Below the pieces are notes generated by a model. That model saw nothing but the letters and a program-made list of their open reading frames with translations, was not told the origin of the DNA and did no database searches. From positions 28,016-92,015 of the forward strand of contig CAMDHE010000004.1 of the NCBI GenBank assembly GCA_945898095.1: a DNA stretch of 64,000 bases. Reading direction: 5' to 3'. This DNA is from Roseateles toxinivorans. Lineage in GTDB: Bacteria > Pseudomonadota > Gammaproteobacteria > Burkholderiales > Burkholderiaceae_C. This document shows positions 17,901 to 26,851 of this stretch, in pieces. The translations under genes were made by a program, and so were the position numbers. Positions within the stretch are counted from its first letter, which is position 1. The number at the start of each line of letters is the position of its first letter.

Positions 17901-18109
17901 TCCAGGAATAAAGCCGTCGTCGCGAAAATCTTTGTGGCACCGGTTTGCCTGACTGCAGGTGCACTCGGCAGCATCGCGATGCTCGAAGGTGACGCCGATC
18001 TGGAATTTCTCGATAATCAAGCCATCGGCTACCTGGCAGTCGATGCCTTGGGCCGGCAGTATTGCGGCGGCATGGGCGTCAGGTCGCTGGCAACTTGAAA
18101 GCAAAATTG
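17901..18109 (+). other. Gap with an unassigned open stretch in frame with the CWC gene
   Basis: After the CWC gene's TAG (17898-17900) the same frame stays open for 65 codons to a TGA at about 18096, with plausible protein-like composition (for example GSIAMLEGDADLEFLDNQ and ALGRQYCGGMGV). There is no good ATG with a ribosome-binding site. It may be an unrecognised small gene, a decayed gene, or chance. Confidence 0.25.
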
Positions 18110-19960
18110 ATGAGCGAGTTTTTCTGCAATGCACGGCGCTGGGCCTTTGCGATGCTGGTATCGACAATGGCCTTGCCAGCCATCGCAGCGGATAGTTTTC
18201 TCGAACCGGAGCTGGCTTTTCCGATCAGCGCCAAGGCCATCGACCGCCAAAATATCGAGTTGCGCTTTGATGTCGTGCCCGGTTACCACCTGTACCGCGA
18301 ACGCTTCAATGCCCGTGCCGAACCGGCTGACGTGGTGCTGGGCGAGCTGCAGATTCCCCGTGGCCTGCCCGATTTCGACATTGCCCTGAACAAACAGGTC
18401 GAGATCTTCAAGAACGCGGTGACGCTCATCTTGCCGCTGACGCAAGCGCCGCAAAGCGAATTCAAGCTGATCGTCGGCAACCAGGGCTGTGCCGACAAAG
18501 GGCTCTGTTACCCACCGATGGAACGCGCGCTGAAGCTGACGCCGACCGCCGCCGGCTGGACCATCAGCGCGATGACCGAGGCACAGGCCGAAGCCTGGAA
18601 ACCTGGTCTTTCAGACAGCGCGACCGCCACCGAACAGACCGGGCGCTATGCCGCTGCGCTGCAGTCACGCAGTCTGCTGGCGGTGGCAGGCTTGTTTTTG
18701 CTGGCCGGGCTGCTGCTTTCGCTGACGCCTTGCGTGCTGCCGATGATCCCGATCCTGTCGGCCATCATCGTCGGCCAATCCGGCAAGGTCTCGCGGGCAC
18801 GCGGCTTCTCGCTGGCCTTGGCCTATTCGCTCGGCATGGCCCTCGTCTACACCGCGTTCGGCATGGCCGCAGGGCTGGCGGGCGAGGGATTGGCCGCGGC
18901 GCTGCAAAACGCCTGGGTCTTGGGGGCTTTTGCGCTATTGCTGGCCGGGCTGTCCTTGTCGATGTTCGGCGTCTACGAATTGCAGCTGCCCAGCGCTATG
19001 CAGAACCGTTTGACCGAGATGTCGGGCCGCTTGAAGGGTGGGCAACATCTCGGTGTGCTGTTGATGGGCGGCCTGTCGGCCTTGATCGTCGGGCCCTGCG
19101 TGGCGGCGCCGTTGGCCGGTGCGTTGGTCTACATCAGCCAGACCAAGGATGTGCTGCTCGGCGGCCTGGCCTTGTTTTCAATGGCTTGCGGCATGAGTGT
19201 GCCGCTGCTGCTGGTCGGACTCTCAGCCGGCACCTTGCTGCCTCGCGCCGGCGGCTGGATGGAGAGGGTCAAGCATTTCTTCGGCGTGATGTTGCTGGCG
19301 GTGGCGCTGTGGATGGTTTCGCCGGTCTTGCCGGCCTGGGCGTTGATAGCAGTTGCAGCCTTGCTGCTGCTGGCCTGCGCGGTCTACCTGGGCGCTTTCG
19401 AGCGGATGGAAGCGGTCACGCCGGGTCGGGCCCTGACCAAGGCCGGCGGGCTCGCCCTGGCCGCATTGGCCGGGTTGCAACTGGTCGGACTGGTCTCGGG
19501 TGGCACAAGCTTGATGCAACCGCTGCAACATCTGGTCAGCAGCGGCAAGACCGGCCTGCCAGCTTTTGAGGCCAATGAGCTGAAATTCGAGCGCGTTGCC
19601 GATCTGGCCAGCTTGCAACAAGTGGTCAGCCAGTCCAGCCAGCCGGTGCTGCTCGACTTCTATGCCGACTGGTGCGTGGCCTGCAAAGAATTTGAAGCGC
19701 TGACGCTGAGCGACCCGGCCGTGCGCCGCCAGTTGGCCGGCTTCAAGCTGTTGCGCGCTGACGTCACGGCAAATTCAAGCGCCGACAAGGAATTGCTGCG
19801 CAAATATGCGTTGTTCGGCCCGCCAGCAATTTTGTTCATGAAGCAGGATGGGCTGGAGCTCGCATCGCATCGGGTCATCGGTTTCCAGGACGCGGCAGCT
19901 TTCACCCAACATCTGCTGAACCTGATGCCCCGTTTGCAGGCTGCGCCAACCAAGCTGTAG
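18110..19960 (+). CDS. dsbD: Thiol:disulfide interchange protein DsbD
   Basis: 616-residue inner-membrane reductant transporter that passes electrons from cytoplasmic thioredoxin to periplasmic DsbC, CcmG and similar proteins. It has a cleavable signal peptide (about residues 1-27) and a periplasmic alpha domain with C127 and C133 (GCADKGLCYPP). The eight-helix beta domain has Cys in LTPCVLPM and VGPCVAAPL, and the C-terminal thioredoxin-like gamma domain has C522-V-A-C525. All six redox cysteines are present. I chose the ATG at 18110 because it gives a clean signal peptide; the frame is open 48 bases further upstream. It ends 10 bases from the convergent universal stress gene. Confidence 0.95.
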   Translation: MSEFFCNARRWAFAMLVSTMALPAIAADSFLEPELAFPISAKAIDRQNIELRFDVVPGYHLYRERFNARAEPADVVLGELQIPRGLPDFDIALNKQVEIFKNAVTLILPLTQAPQSEFKLIVGNQGCADKGLCYPPMERALKLTPTAAGWTISAMTEAQAEAWKPGLSDSATATEQTGRYAAALQSRSLLAVAGLFLLAGLLLSLTPCVLPMIPILSAIIVGQSGKVSRARGFSLALAYSLGMALVYTAFGMAAGLAGEGLAAALQNAWVLGAFALLLAGLSLSMFGVYELQLPSAMQNRLTEMSGRLKGGQHLGVLLMGGLSALIVGPCVAAPLAGALVYISQTKDVLLGGLALFSMACGMSVPLLLVGLSAGTLLPRAGGWMERVKHFFGVMLLAVALWMVSPVLPAWALIAVAALLLLACAVYLGAFERMEAVTPGRALTKAGGLALAALAGLQLVGLVSGGTSLMQPLQHLVSSGKTGLPAFEANELKFERVADLASLQQVVSQSSQPVLLDFYADWCVACKEFEALTLSDPAVRRQLAGFKLLRADVTANSSADKELLRKYALFGPPAILFMKQDGLELASHRVIGFQDAAAFTQHLLNLMPRLQAAPTKL

Positions 19961-19970
19961 CGGCCAGGGC

Positions 19971-20405
19971 CTACTTGACCACCAGCACCGGCACCTTGGC
20001 CAGGGTCAGCACCTTCTGAGCCACGCTGCCGAGCAGCAAGGCGTCGAGGCCGCGCCGCCCATGCGAGCCCATCACGATCAGATCGCAGCCCTTGGCCTCG
20101 GCATGGCCGGCAATCGACTGGGCAGGCCCATGGATTCTCAGCACATGGCTTTCGGATCTGACGCCGGCCTTCTGCGCTGCTGTCACGGCGCTGGCGATGC
20201 CCTTGTTGGCGCCCTCCTCAGCGGCGTCAAGGTAATAAGCCAGCGCTTCGCCGCCACCGCCGGTCAGGTTGATGAATGGTGCCGGATCGACCACGCTGAT
20301 GACCTCCAGCGCTGCACCATAGCGGCTGGCCATGTCGACCGCCACGCTCACGGCGCGCTCGGCCGTGCTGGACCCATCGGTGGGCAACAAGATCTTCTTG
20401 AACAT
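19971..20405 (-). CDS. Universal stress protein, UspA family
   Basis: 144 residues with one Usp domain. LLPTDGSSTAERAV at the start and GSHGRRGLDALLLGS near residue 112 give the G-2x-G-9x-G(S) ATP-binding motif, so this is the nucleotide-binding subtype. The ATG has GGAG in front. It stands alone, convergent with dsbD. Its specific stress role cannot be read from the sequence. Confidence 0.92.
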   Translation of the reverse strand: MFKKILLPTDGSSTAERAVSVAVDMASRYGAALEVISVVDPAPFINLTGGGGEALAYYLDAAEEGANKGIASAVTAAQKAGVRSESHVLRIHGPAQSIAGHAEAKGCDLIVMGSHGRRGLDALLLGSVAQKVLTLAKVPVLVVK

Positions 20406-20641
20406 GGCAACTCCTGCTTGGGTTTTTTGATGGCACGAAGGACTGTCCGCACCATGCAGACAGTTTATGCATCCAGGTCCAGCATCTGGGGTTCGAATCT
20501 CCGGAACTTGTCCTTGAACTAGGTGCTTGCCCCAGCTTGCAGGACAAGCGCGTCCGGAGCGGCATCAGGGCAGTCCGGATGCGACACTGGCTGAAGCGGC
20601 AGGCGCTGCAGTCCGCTGATCCCAAGCCCTGAAAATTCCTG

Positions 20642-21376
20642 ATGTCCCATGCCGTATCCCGACTGCGCGACGCCCGACTGGCGCGCAGCAGCAAACCCTT
20701 TCTCGCCCGAGGTGGCTTCAAGCGCGAGCGCTGTGCAGACTGCCGTTTGCTGCCCAGCCATTGCATGTGCGCCTTGCGCCCGTCGGTCCAAACGCGCTCG
20801 GGTATATGCCTGCTGATGGCCGACATCGAGGCGCTCAAGCCGACCAACACCGGCTGGTTGATTGCCGATCTGGTCACCGACACTTTTGCCTTCGGCTGGG
20901 CACGCACCGAAATCGACCCGGCCTTGCCGGCCCTGCTGAGCGACCCGCAATGGCAGCCTTATGTGGTGTTTCCGGGTGAATATGCGGCGCAAGAGCGGGT
21001 GGTGCAAAAAATTGCGCCTGCCGATGAGCAACCTGGCAAGCGCCCGCTCTTCATCCTGCTCGACGCCACCTGGACCGAGGCGCGCAAGATGTTTCGCAAA
21101 AGCCCCTACCTGGACCATTTGCCTGTGCTCAGCCTAAAGCCGGAGCAGATCTCGCAATACAAGCTGCGCCGTTCCCACCGAGACGATCATTTCTGCACCA
21201 GCGAAGTGGCCGCTTTGTGCCTGAATCTGGCTGGTGAGCAACTGGCTGAACAAACGCTGACCGCCTACCTGGACGTCTTCACCCACCATTATCTGCAGGC
21301 CAGAAACCAGCTGCCCATCGCCTGGGATGACGCAGCTCACCAGCGCTTGCGTGAACTGTCGGGCCTGGGCCGGTAG
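20642..21376 (+). CDS. DTW-domain tRNA-uridine aminocarboxypropyltransferase (TapT/YfiP-like)
   Basis: 244 residues. The defining DTW-type motif appears as DATWTEARKM near residue 140, followed by RRSHRDDHFCTSEVAA, which is typical of the family. The N-terminal CADCRLLPSHCMCAL is the usual four-Cys zinc-like knuckle. Family members transfer the 3-amino-3-carboxypropyl group of SAM to uridine 47 in the variable loop of tRNA (acp3U). The gene is monocistronic and convergent with the GNAT gene. The upstream 236 bases hold no recognisable RNA gene. Confidence 0.87.
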   Translation: MSHAVSRLRDARLARSSKPFLARGGFKRERCADCRLLPSHCMCALRPSVQTRSGICLLMADIEALKPTNTGWLIADLVTDTFAFGWARTEIDPALPALLSDPQWQPYVVFPGEYAAQERVVQKIAPADEQPGKRPLFILLDATWTEARKMFRKSPYLDHLPVLSLKPEQISQYKLRRSHRDDHFCTSEVAALCLNLAGEQLAEQTLTAYLDVFTHHYLQARNQLPIAWDDAAHQRLRELSGLGR

Positions 21377-21395
21377 GGGCGCCGCAGCTGTCGAT

Positions 21396-21899
21396 TCAAG
21401 TCAGATGGATCCTCAGCTTGACCACCTCGATTGCCGCCTTGCCCATCATGCCGCGGCGATAAGGGCTGAAACCAAGTTGCTGATAGAGCGCCATCGCAGG
21501 CCGATTGGCGCAGGCGCAGACCACCGACAGCGATGATCCGCCGGCCTGCTGCATCGCCTCGCCCAAGAGCGCCAGCGCAATGCCGCGGCGTTGTTGTTCG
21601 GGCCGAACCACCAGCATGGCGATGCTGTATTGCTGTGGTTCGTCGTCCGGACCCAGGCTGATCCAGCCGAGCAAGCTGCCATGCTGGCGGGCACCGCTAT
21701 AGCTCAGCTCACTCTGCATGATGGCTTCAGCATCCTGTTCGACTTCGGTTGAATTCACCAATTGCAGCAATTCAGCTTCCTGGGCATCGGCCAGGCCCAG
21801 GACGGCATGGATTTCCTGCGCAACCCCGAAATCACGGTGGTCAAGCCGTTCGATCTCCCAATCGCTTGAACGATGACTTGCTCGAATCAGGTCGTTCAT
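21396..21899 (-). CDS. GNAT family N-acetyltransferase
   Basis: 167 residues. The acetyl-CoA binding motif A is visible as MLVVRPEQQRRGIALALLGEAM (Q/R-x-x-G-x-A type), followed by ACANRPAMALYQQLGFSPYRRG, the standard motif B. The substrate is unknown. The ATG at 21899 overlaps the stop codon of the MFS gene (ATGA), so both are probably made from one transcript. Confidence 0.88.
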   Translation of the reverse strand: MNDLIRASHRSSDWEIERLDHRDFGVAQEIHAVLGLADAQEAELLQLVNSTEVEQDAEAIMQSELSYSGARQHGSLLGWISLGPDDEPQQYSIAMLVVRPEQQRRGIALALLGEAMQQAGGSSLSVVCACANRPAMALYQQLGFSPYRRGMMGKAAIEVVKLRIHLT

Positions 21900-23086
21900 T
21901 GTTCGCCGATTGGGCGCGCGGTGCCGTCGGACTCGCCGGGCAGCATCAATACGAAAACCGCCGTGCAACTGGAAATCACCGCCATCGCCAACAGCAGATT
22001 CGAGAAGCCGGCGCTCTTGACTGCCGGCCCCAGCAGATAGACCGCCAGCGAGCTGATGCCGAACGAGACCGCCAGACGCATTCCAGAGACGCGCGAGCGG
22101 ATGGCATCGTCGACATAGCGGACGATCATTGCGTCAGTGAAAGGGATGGCGCCGAAGATCATCACCATGAAACCGATCTGCAAGCAAAAAAGCGTCCAGC
22201 CCTGCGCATTGGCGGCGAGCAAGAACATCGGGATCTGCAGCAAGACGATCGCCAGATACAGGCGCTTGAGCGGATAGCGATCGATCAGGCGTCCGACGAT
22301 CACCTGGGCAATCGAAGCCACAGAATAAACAATCGCCAGCAGGGCGCCGAGCAAGGCCGGATCGTCGACCAGGCCGAGGAAGCGCTCGCGCAGCAACTGG
22401 CCATTGCCGTTGGTGGTGAAATTGAACAACAGGCTGCTCGAGATCGCCGCGAAGGTCATCACGATGAACAAGCGCGCCAGCAACTTGGGCGACAGTTGCA
22501 CCGAAGACTTGTTCTTGCGCCGTGCCGGCGATTCGGTCTCGGCCGGGGTCACGCGCAGGAAGACAAAGCCGCAAATGAAGGACAGCAGCGCCGGCACGAT
22601 GAAGGCTGCGCGCCAGCCTGCGTACTTGACCATCAAGCCGGTCAGGATCGCGGCCACTGCGATGCCGAGGTTGCCCGCCAACCCGTTGACGCCTATCGTC
22701 AGCCCCGGATTGCGCGCATGCTGCAGCAGCATCGGTATGCCGACCGGGTGGTAGATCGCAGAAAAAGCGCCGAGCAAGGCCAGCGCAGCAGCCATTTGCC
22801 AGGCGTTTTGCACCGCCGCACAAAGCATGGCCGCCGCGCCGATGCCGAAAAAGAAAATGCCCATCATGCTGCGTCTGCCCCAAAGATCGCCCAGCCGCCC
22901 GGCCGGCACCGAGCCGATGCCGAACAGAAGGAATGCGCCGGCGCTGTAAGGCATCAGGTCTTCCCAGCGCGCAAAGCCGAATTCGGTCGCGATGCTGGTG
23001 ACTGCGGTGGCGAAGATCAACAAGCACAGATGATCCAGCGCATGGCCCAGATTGAGCAGGAGCGAAGTCTTGCGGTTCATCATCAT
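21896..23086 (-). CDS. Major facilitator superfamily transporter
   Basis: About 396 residues with 12 predicted membrane segments. The loop 2-3 signature is present as GRLGDLWGRRS near residue 63, and a related motif GRLIDRYPLKR occurs in the second half. I place the start at the first of three consecutive ATGs (23086), because the upstream extension is basic and not membrane-like. It is in an operon with the GNAT gene and divergent from the truncated amidohydrolase. The substrate cannot be deduced. Confidence 0.87.
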   Translation of the reverse strand: MMMNRKTSLLLNLGHALDHLCLLIFATAVTSIATEFGFARWEDLMPYSAGAFLLFGIGSVPAGRLGDLWGRRSMMGIFFFGIGAAAMLCAAVQNAWQMAAALALLGAFSAIYHPVGIPMLLQHARNPGLTIGVNGLAGNLGIAVAAILTGLMVKYAGWRAAFIVPALLSFICGFVFLRVTPAETESPARRKNKSSVQLSPKLLARLFIVMTFAAISSSLLFNFTTNGNGQLLRERFLGLVDDPALLGALLAIVYSVASIAQVIVGRLIDRYPLKRLYLAIVLLQIPMFLLAANAQGWTLFCLQIGFMVMIFGAIPFTDAMIVRYVDDAIRSRVSGMRLAVSFGISSLAVYLLGPAVKSAGFSNLLLAMAVISSCTAVFVLMLPGESDGTARPIGEQ

Positions 23087-23171
23087 GGCTTTGGATTCCT
23101 GATCGCGACGGGGCCACCGATTCTCACCGATATGTCCGCCCCACAATCGCGCTTCACCCATCGATCGGAGT

Positions 23172-23501
23172 TTGTTCATCAGGCGCAGAAATTTGATCGC
23201 CCTGGCCATTGCCTTGGCGCTCTGGCTGGCAGCTGATGCCGATAGCGTGGTGGTGAGCGCCGACCGGATGGTTGATGTCAGCAGCGGACAAATGGTCGAA
23301 AAACCTCAAATGACGATCACCGACGGGCGCATCAGCGCGGTTGGCAAACAAGGCGATGTCGGCAGCATCGCCCTGGGCCGTTTCGGCGACCTGGTCGGCG
23401 TCGCAGGCAATCCCTTGGTCGACGTCAAACTGCTAGAAAAAATCAGCTTCGTGATGAAAGGCGGCGAACTGGTCAGGGCGCCGGGAAGCCAGCGGCCATA
23501 G
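23172..23501 (+). pseudogene. Amidohydrolase remnant with internal deletion
   Basis: The open frame encodes 109 residues from a TTG. A signal-peptide-like start precedes the N-terminal strand pair of a metal-dependent amidohydrolase (VVVSADRMVDVSSGQ... ITDGRISAVGKQGDV). It joins directly to what is normally the extreme C-terminus (GSIALGRFGDLVGVAGNPL... ISFVMKGGELVRAP). The roughly 300 residues between, with all the metal-binding His and Asp residues, are absent, so no activity is possible. The join keeps the frame. Relatives are secreted imidazolonepropionase-like or Xaa-Pro dipeptidase-like hydrolases. It diverges from the MFS gene. Confidence 0.75.
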
Positions 23502-23539
23502 CTTGGCGCTTCGGGCTAGATGGAGCCGACCAACGGGCA

Positions 23540-23764
23540 TCAAAATTTCGCTTCATCTGCGTCCAGGCGGTCAAGCACAGCCAGTGCCTTTTGCACATCC
23601 CCCGTGGCCGCCATGGCGCGGAAGTGGTTCTCGGTATCCCAGGCGGACAGCGCATGGGCACTGAGTTGTTCTACCAGCTTGTTCATGCTCAGCCCCCGAC
23701 TTTGTGCCAGCGACTTGAGCCGCTGTGCTGTGTCATCGGGCAGCCTTATGGTCAAGGTGCTCAT
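23540..23764 (-). CDS. Ribbon-helix-helix antitoxin of a PIN toxin pair
   Basis: 74 residues. The N-terminal STLTIRLPDDTAQRLKSLAQSRGLSMNKLVEQL is a ribbon-helix-helix DNA-binding fold, and the acidic C-terminal tail should cover the toxin. I start at the ATG at 23764: GGAGG lies seven bases upstream inside the toxin gene, and this ATG overlaps the toxin TGA (ATGA). Two in-frame ATGs upstream are too close to that ribosome-binding site. The gene follows the toxin, the reverse of the commonest order. RHH antitoxins usually repress their own operon; a palindrome lies just before the toxin start. Confidence 0.82.
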   Translation of the reverse strand: MSTLTIRLPDDTAQRLKSLAQSRGLSMNKLVEQLSAHALSAWDTENHFRAMAATGDVQKALAVLDRLDADEAKF

Positions 23765-24180
23765 TTCCATTCCTCCAGACATTGCGCGGGTGTCAGCACC
23801 CGCAGATTTTCTAAGCGCAACTCTCCGCCGCGAAGATCCCGTAAATTGTGGGAGACGATAGCCTGCGCCCCGCCAGCCAACGCCAGCTCGATCAAATGGT
23901 TGTCCGCCTCGTCAGGCAAGTTGGGGCGCCAACCGTAATACACCGTCACCCAGCGTCCTTGTTGTGCCAGCGCCGCCAGAACGTCGCGCCGTTCGTCTGC
24001 TGTGGTGGTATCACCCCAGACCGGACGGCCTAGCAAATCCTGGTATTCCATCCACAGCGCATTGCCAAACAAGGGCTGCAAGCCACCACCCAAAGCCCGG
24101 CGCAACACCGCCCGCGATGCCCCTCCGCCGGAGCGCAGGCCCGCGACGAGCACATTGGTATCGATAACGACAGGGATCAT
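23761..24180 (-). CDS. PIN-domain toxin (COG1569-type ribonuclease)
   Basis: 139 residues. The PIN fold is indicated by VVIDTNVLVAGLRSG (first Asp), an acidic residue in WMEYQDLL, DEADNHLIELALAGGAQAIVSHNLRDL (further Asp/Glu), and the terminal RVLTPAQCLEEW. PIN toxins are Mg-dependent RNases, often cutting tRNA or mRNA, and are held inactive by their antitoxin. The acidic catalytic residues look intact, so the pair may be functional. A decayed copy of the same two genes lies at about 28473-28815. Confidence 0.85.
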   Translation of the reverse strand: MIPVVIDTNVLVAGLRSGGGASRAVLRRALGGGLQPLFGNALWMEYQDLLGRPVWGDTTTADERRDVLAALAQQGRWVTVYYGWRPNLPDEADNHLIELALAGGAQAIVSHNLRDLRGGELRLENLRVLTPAQCLEEWK

Positions 24181-24186
24181 ACTGAT

Positions 24187-24198
24187 AGCATATATGCT
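24187..24198. promoter_or_regulatory. Palindrome AGCATATATGCT, candidate toxin-antitoxin operator
   Basis: A perfect 12-bp palindrome sits 6 bases upstream of the toxin start codon, within a longer imperfect one (GATAGCATATATGCTGTC). This is where an RHH antitoxin would be expected to bind. The role is inferred from position. Confidence 0.5.
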
Positions 24199-24353
24199 GT
24201 CAAATTGCTTTGCAAGTCGGGTTAACCGTCTGACAGGCGTCTACTGAATAGCCGTTCTTGCTGGAGGCCGGTGGTCGCCCTGGATATGACGCCAATTCGG
24301 CCGGGTCTGCTGCCGGGCCCGCTGATGGAGGGGAATCTGCACCGCCCGGCGCC

Positions 24354-25847
24354 TCAGGCGGCCGTGGTCTGGCGCACCGCATGCGCCCAATCGTCCATCA
24401 GGGCCTGCGCCCGCGCGCGCGGCAGCGCGGGCAGGAAGCGCCGTTCCACCTGCCATTGCGCCGACAACTCGCTCAGGTCCTTGTAGACCCCGATGGTCAG
24501 GCCAGCCAGGTAAGCCACACCCAGAGCCGTGGTCTCGGTCACCTGGGGGCGCACCACCGGGATACCCAGCAGGTCGGCCTGGAACTGCATCAGCAGGTCA
24601 TTGACGCAGGCGCCGCCATCCACCCGCAACTCGGCCACCGGTGAACCGCCGGCCGCCACCGCGTCACGGCTCATCGCCAGCAGCAGCGCAGCGCTCTGAA
24701 AGGCAATGCTCTCCAGCGCCGCACGGGCGATATGGCCCATCGTCGTACCACGGGTCAGCCCGGTCAGCGTCCCGCGGGCGTTGGCGTTCCAGTAGGGCGC
24801 GCCCAAGCCGGTAAAGGCCGGCACGAACATCACGCCGCCGGCATCGGGCACGCTCTCGGCCAGCGACTGCACCTCGCTGCTGGCCTTGATCGCGTTGAGG
24901 CCGTCGCGCATCCACTGCACCACCGCGCCGCCGATGAACACGCTGCCCTCCAGCGCGTACTGCGGCTTCTGGTCGACCTGGGCTGCGCTGGTGGTGATCA
25001 GCCCGTTCTCGCTGACTCGAAACTTGTCACCGGTGTGCATGAGCATGAAGCAGCCGGTGCCATAAGTGTTCTTCGCCAGCCCAGGCGTGAAGCAGGCCTG
25101 ACCGAACAGCGCGCTTTGCTGATCGCCGGCGATGCCGGCCACAGGGATCGAAGCCCCCAGCAAGGCAGCATCGGTGTCGCCGAACCAATGGCTGCTGGGG
25201 TACACCTTCGGCAGCAGGCTGTCGGGCACGCGCAGCAGCTTCAGCAACTCAGGGTCCCACAGGTTGTGGCGGATGTCGAACAGCATCGTCCGGGCGGCGT
25301 TGCTGACATCGGTGGCGTGCACCCGACCGCCAGTCAGCTTCCAAAGCAGCCAGCTGTCCACAGTGCCGAAGGCCAGTTCGCCCTGTGCAGCGGCGCTATG
25401 GGCTCCGCTGACATGGTCGAGGATCCAGCGGATCTTGGTGGCCGAGAAATACGCGTCCACTACCAGCCCGGTGCTGCGGTGAATGGCCTCGGCATGGCCC
25501 TGATCGCGCAGCTGCGCGCACAGCGGCTCGCCGCGCCGGTCTTGCCAGACGATGGCGTTGTGGATCGGGCGACCGGTGCGGCGGTCCCAGACCACCGTGG
25601 TTTCGCGCTGGTTGGTGATGCCTATGGCCTTGACCTGGGCGCCCGTGATGCCGGCCTTGGCCAGCGCTTCCTGCGCGGTGGCAAGCTGGCTCTGCCAGAT
25701 CTCCTCCGGGTCATGCTCCACCCAGCCAGGCTGCGGAAAGATCTGGCCGAACTCGCGCTGCGCCATCGCCACGATCCGGCCGGCTGGGTCGAAGACGATG
25801 CTGCGTGAACTGCTGGTGCCCTGGTCAAGGGCCAGTAGATAGCTCAT
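24354..25847 (-). CDS. glpK: Glycerol kinase
   Basis: Phosphorylates glycerol with ATP to sn-glycerol 3-phosphate. The 497-residue protein has the FGGY-kinase start [16 protein letters not shown], substrate-site residues in [20 protein letters not shown] and the later [15 protein letters not shown], and the C-terminal ATP-site block [19 protein letters not shown]. The length equals that of typical GlpK. It follows glpR with a four-base overlap (ATGA), so regulator and kinase are made together, while glpD is divergent. No glpF facilitator is present in this window. Confidence 0.96.
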   Translation of the reverse strand: MSYLLALDQGTSSSRSIVFDPAGRIVAMAQREFGQIFPQPGWVEHDPEEIWQSQLATAQEALAKAGITGAQVKAIGITNQRETTVVWDRRTGRPIHNAIVWQDRRGEPLCAQLRDQGHAEAIHRSTGLVVDAYFSATKIRWILDHVSGAHSAAAQGELAFGTVDSWLLWKLTGGRVHATDVSNAARTMLFDIRHNLWDPELLKLLRVPDSLLPKVYPSSHWFGDTDAALLGASIPVAGIAGDQQSALFGQACFTPGLAKNTYGTGCFMLMHTGDKFRVSENGLITTSAAQVDQKPQYALEGSVFIGGAVVQWMRDGLNAIKASSEVQSLAESVPDAGGVMFVPAFTGLGAPYWNANARGTLTGLTRGTTMGHIARAALESIAFQSAALLLAMSRDAVAAGGSPVAELRVDGGACVNDLLMQFQADLLGIPVVRPQVTETTALGVAYLAGLTIGVYKDLSELSAQWQVERRFLPALPRARAQALMDDWAHAVRQTTAA

Positions 25848-26650
25848 ATTGTCTTGTCTCCTGAGTCCTGGGACGCAGCATCGGCGGCAATGCAGCGCAC
25901 ATCAGCCTCGGCCAGCAGCTTGTCGAACGCGGGCGGTGGCGCGCGGTCGGTGAACAGTTTGTCCACCTGGTCGAGCCGGCCCACCTCCACCATCGCTGGG
26001 CGGTTGAACTTGCTGTGGTCGGCGGCCAGCCAGACCTGCCGGCTGGCGCGGATGATGGCCTGCGCCACCTTCACTTCGCGGTAGTCGAAATCGCGCAGCG
26101 TGCCATCGGCCTCGATGCTCGAGATGCCGATCACGCCGATGTCGACACGGAACTGGGCGATGAACTCCACCGTCGCCTCGCCAATGATGCCGCGATCGCG
26201 CCCGCGCACCAGACCGCCGGCCACGATCACCTCACAGTCGGGGTTGTCGCTGAGGATGGTCGCCACGTTCAGGTTGTTGGTGATCACGCGCAGGCCGCGG
26301 TGGGTCAGCAACTCGCGGGCAATGGCCTCGGTGGTGGTGCCGATGTTGAGAATCAAGCTGCAGCCCTCGGGCACCTGCGCTGCCACCACGCGGGCGATGG
26401 CGCGCTTGGCATCTTCGTTGAGCTGCTGGCGCTGACGATAGGCGATGTTCTCGGTGGTGCTGGTCGGCAGCCGCACGCCGCCATGGAAGCGCGCCAGCAT
26501 TCCGGCATCGGACAAGAGCTTCACATCGCGCCGCACCGTCTGCAGCGTGACGCCGAAACGCTCGGCCAAAGCCTCGACCTTCACATTGCCGAGTTCACGC
26601 ACGGTGTCGAGCACACCGGCCTGGCGAGGGTTGGGGATCAAGGCGCTCAC
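25844..26650 (-). CDS. glpR: DeoR-family glycerol-3-phosphate regulon repressor, GTG start
   Basis: 268 residues. The N-terminal DeoR-type HTH ([28 protein letters not shown]) is followed by the effector domain with [23 protein letters not shown] and the sugar-phosphate-binding region ending in ADHSKFNR. GlpR releases its operators when glycerol 3-phosphate binds. The start is a GTG at 26650; a nearby ATG at 26655 is out of use because it runs into a stop after two codons. It lies between glpK and glpD, and three AAACGAAY repeats in the divergent gap are candidate sites. Confidence 0.93.
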   Translation of the reverse strand: MSALIPNPRQAGVLDTVRELGNVKVEALAERFGVTLQTVRRDVKLLSDAGMLARFHGGVRLPTSTTENIAYRQRQQLNEDAKRAIARVVAAQVPEGCSLILNIGTTTEAIARELLTHRGLRVITNNLNVATILSDNPDCEVIVAGGLVRGRDRGIIGEATVEFIAQFRVDIGVIGISSIEADGTLRDFDYREVKVAQAIIRASRQVWLAADHSKFNRPAMVEVGRLDQVDKLFTDRAPPPAFDKLLAEADVRCIAADAASQDSGDKTI

Positions 26651-26746
26651 GACATCAGATTCCAGAGGTTGACGCCGCCATATTAAGCGACGGACCGACA
26701 GCGGTCCAGGATCTGCCGGCTTGCGATATGGCTAGACTTCGGCTAC

Positions 26747-26806
26747 AAACGAACATAATAGAAAATAAACGAATTAAAAAACTTATTTTATGACGATTAA
26801 ACGAAT
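26747..26806. promoter_or_regulatory. Three AAACGAAY repeats, candidate GlpR operators
   Basis: AAACGAAC (26747-26754), AAACGAAT (26767-26774) and AAACGAAT (26799-26806) occur in the same orientation in the AT-rich glpR-glpD gap. The first two are spaced 20 bp apart, two helical turns. CGAA-containing half-sites are typical of GlpR operators. Binding is inferred. Confidence 0.5.
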
Positions 26807-26851
26807 CGGTGCTGCCCAGGCGGATGCCAACCCAGGATCGAGGAGATCCGC

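Noticed and set aside
17838..18167. A 109-codon minus-strand frame between the CWC and dsbD genes
   Set aside because: No ribosome-binding site or family match, and it overlaps the start of dsbD and the end of the CWC gene.
20440..20520. A tRNA-like T-loop (GGGGTTCGAATCTCC) upstream of the DTW gene
   Set aside because: No matching acceptor stem, anticodon arm or CCA end could be folded around it.
24176..24203. TTGACA-N16-TATGAT reading toward the PIN toxin
   Set aside because: The -10 overlaps the toxin start codon, so transcription would begin inside the gene; it may be a chance match beside the operator palindrome.
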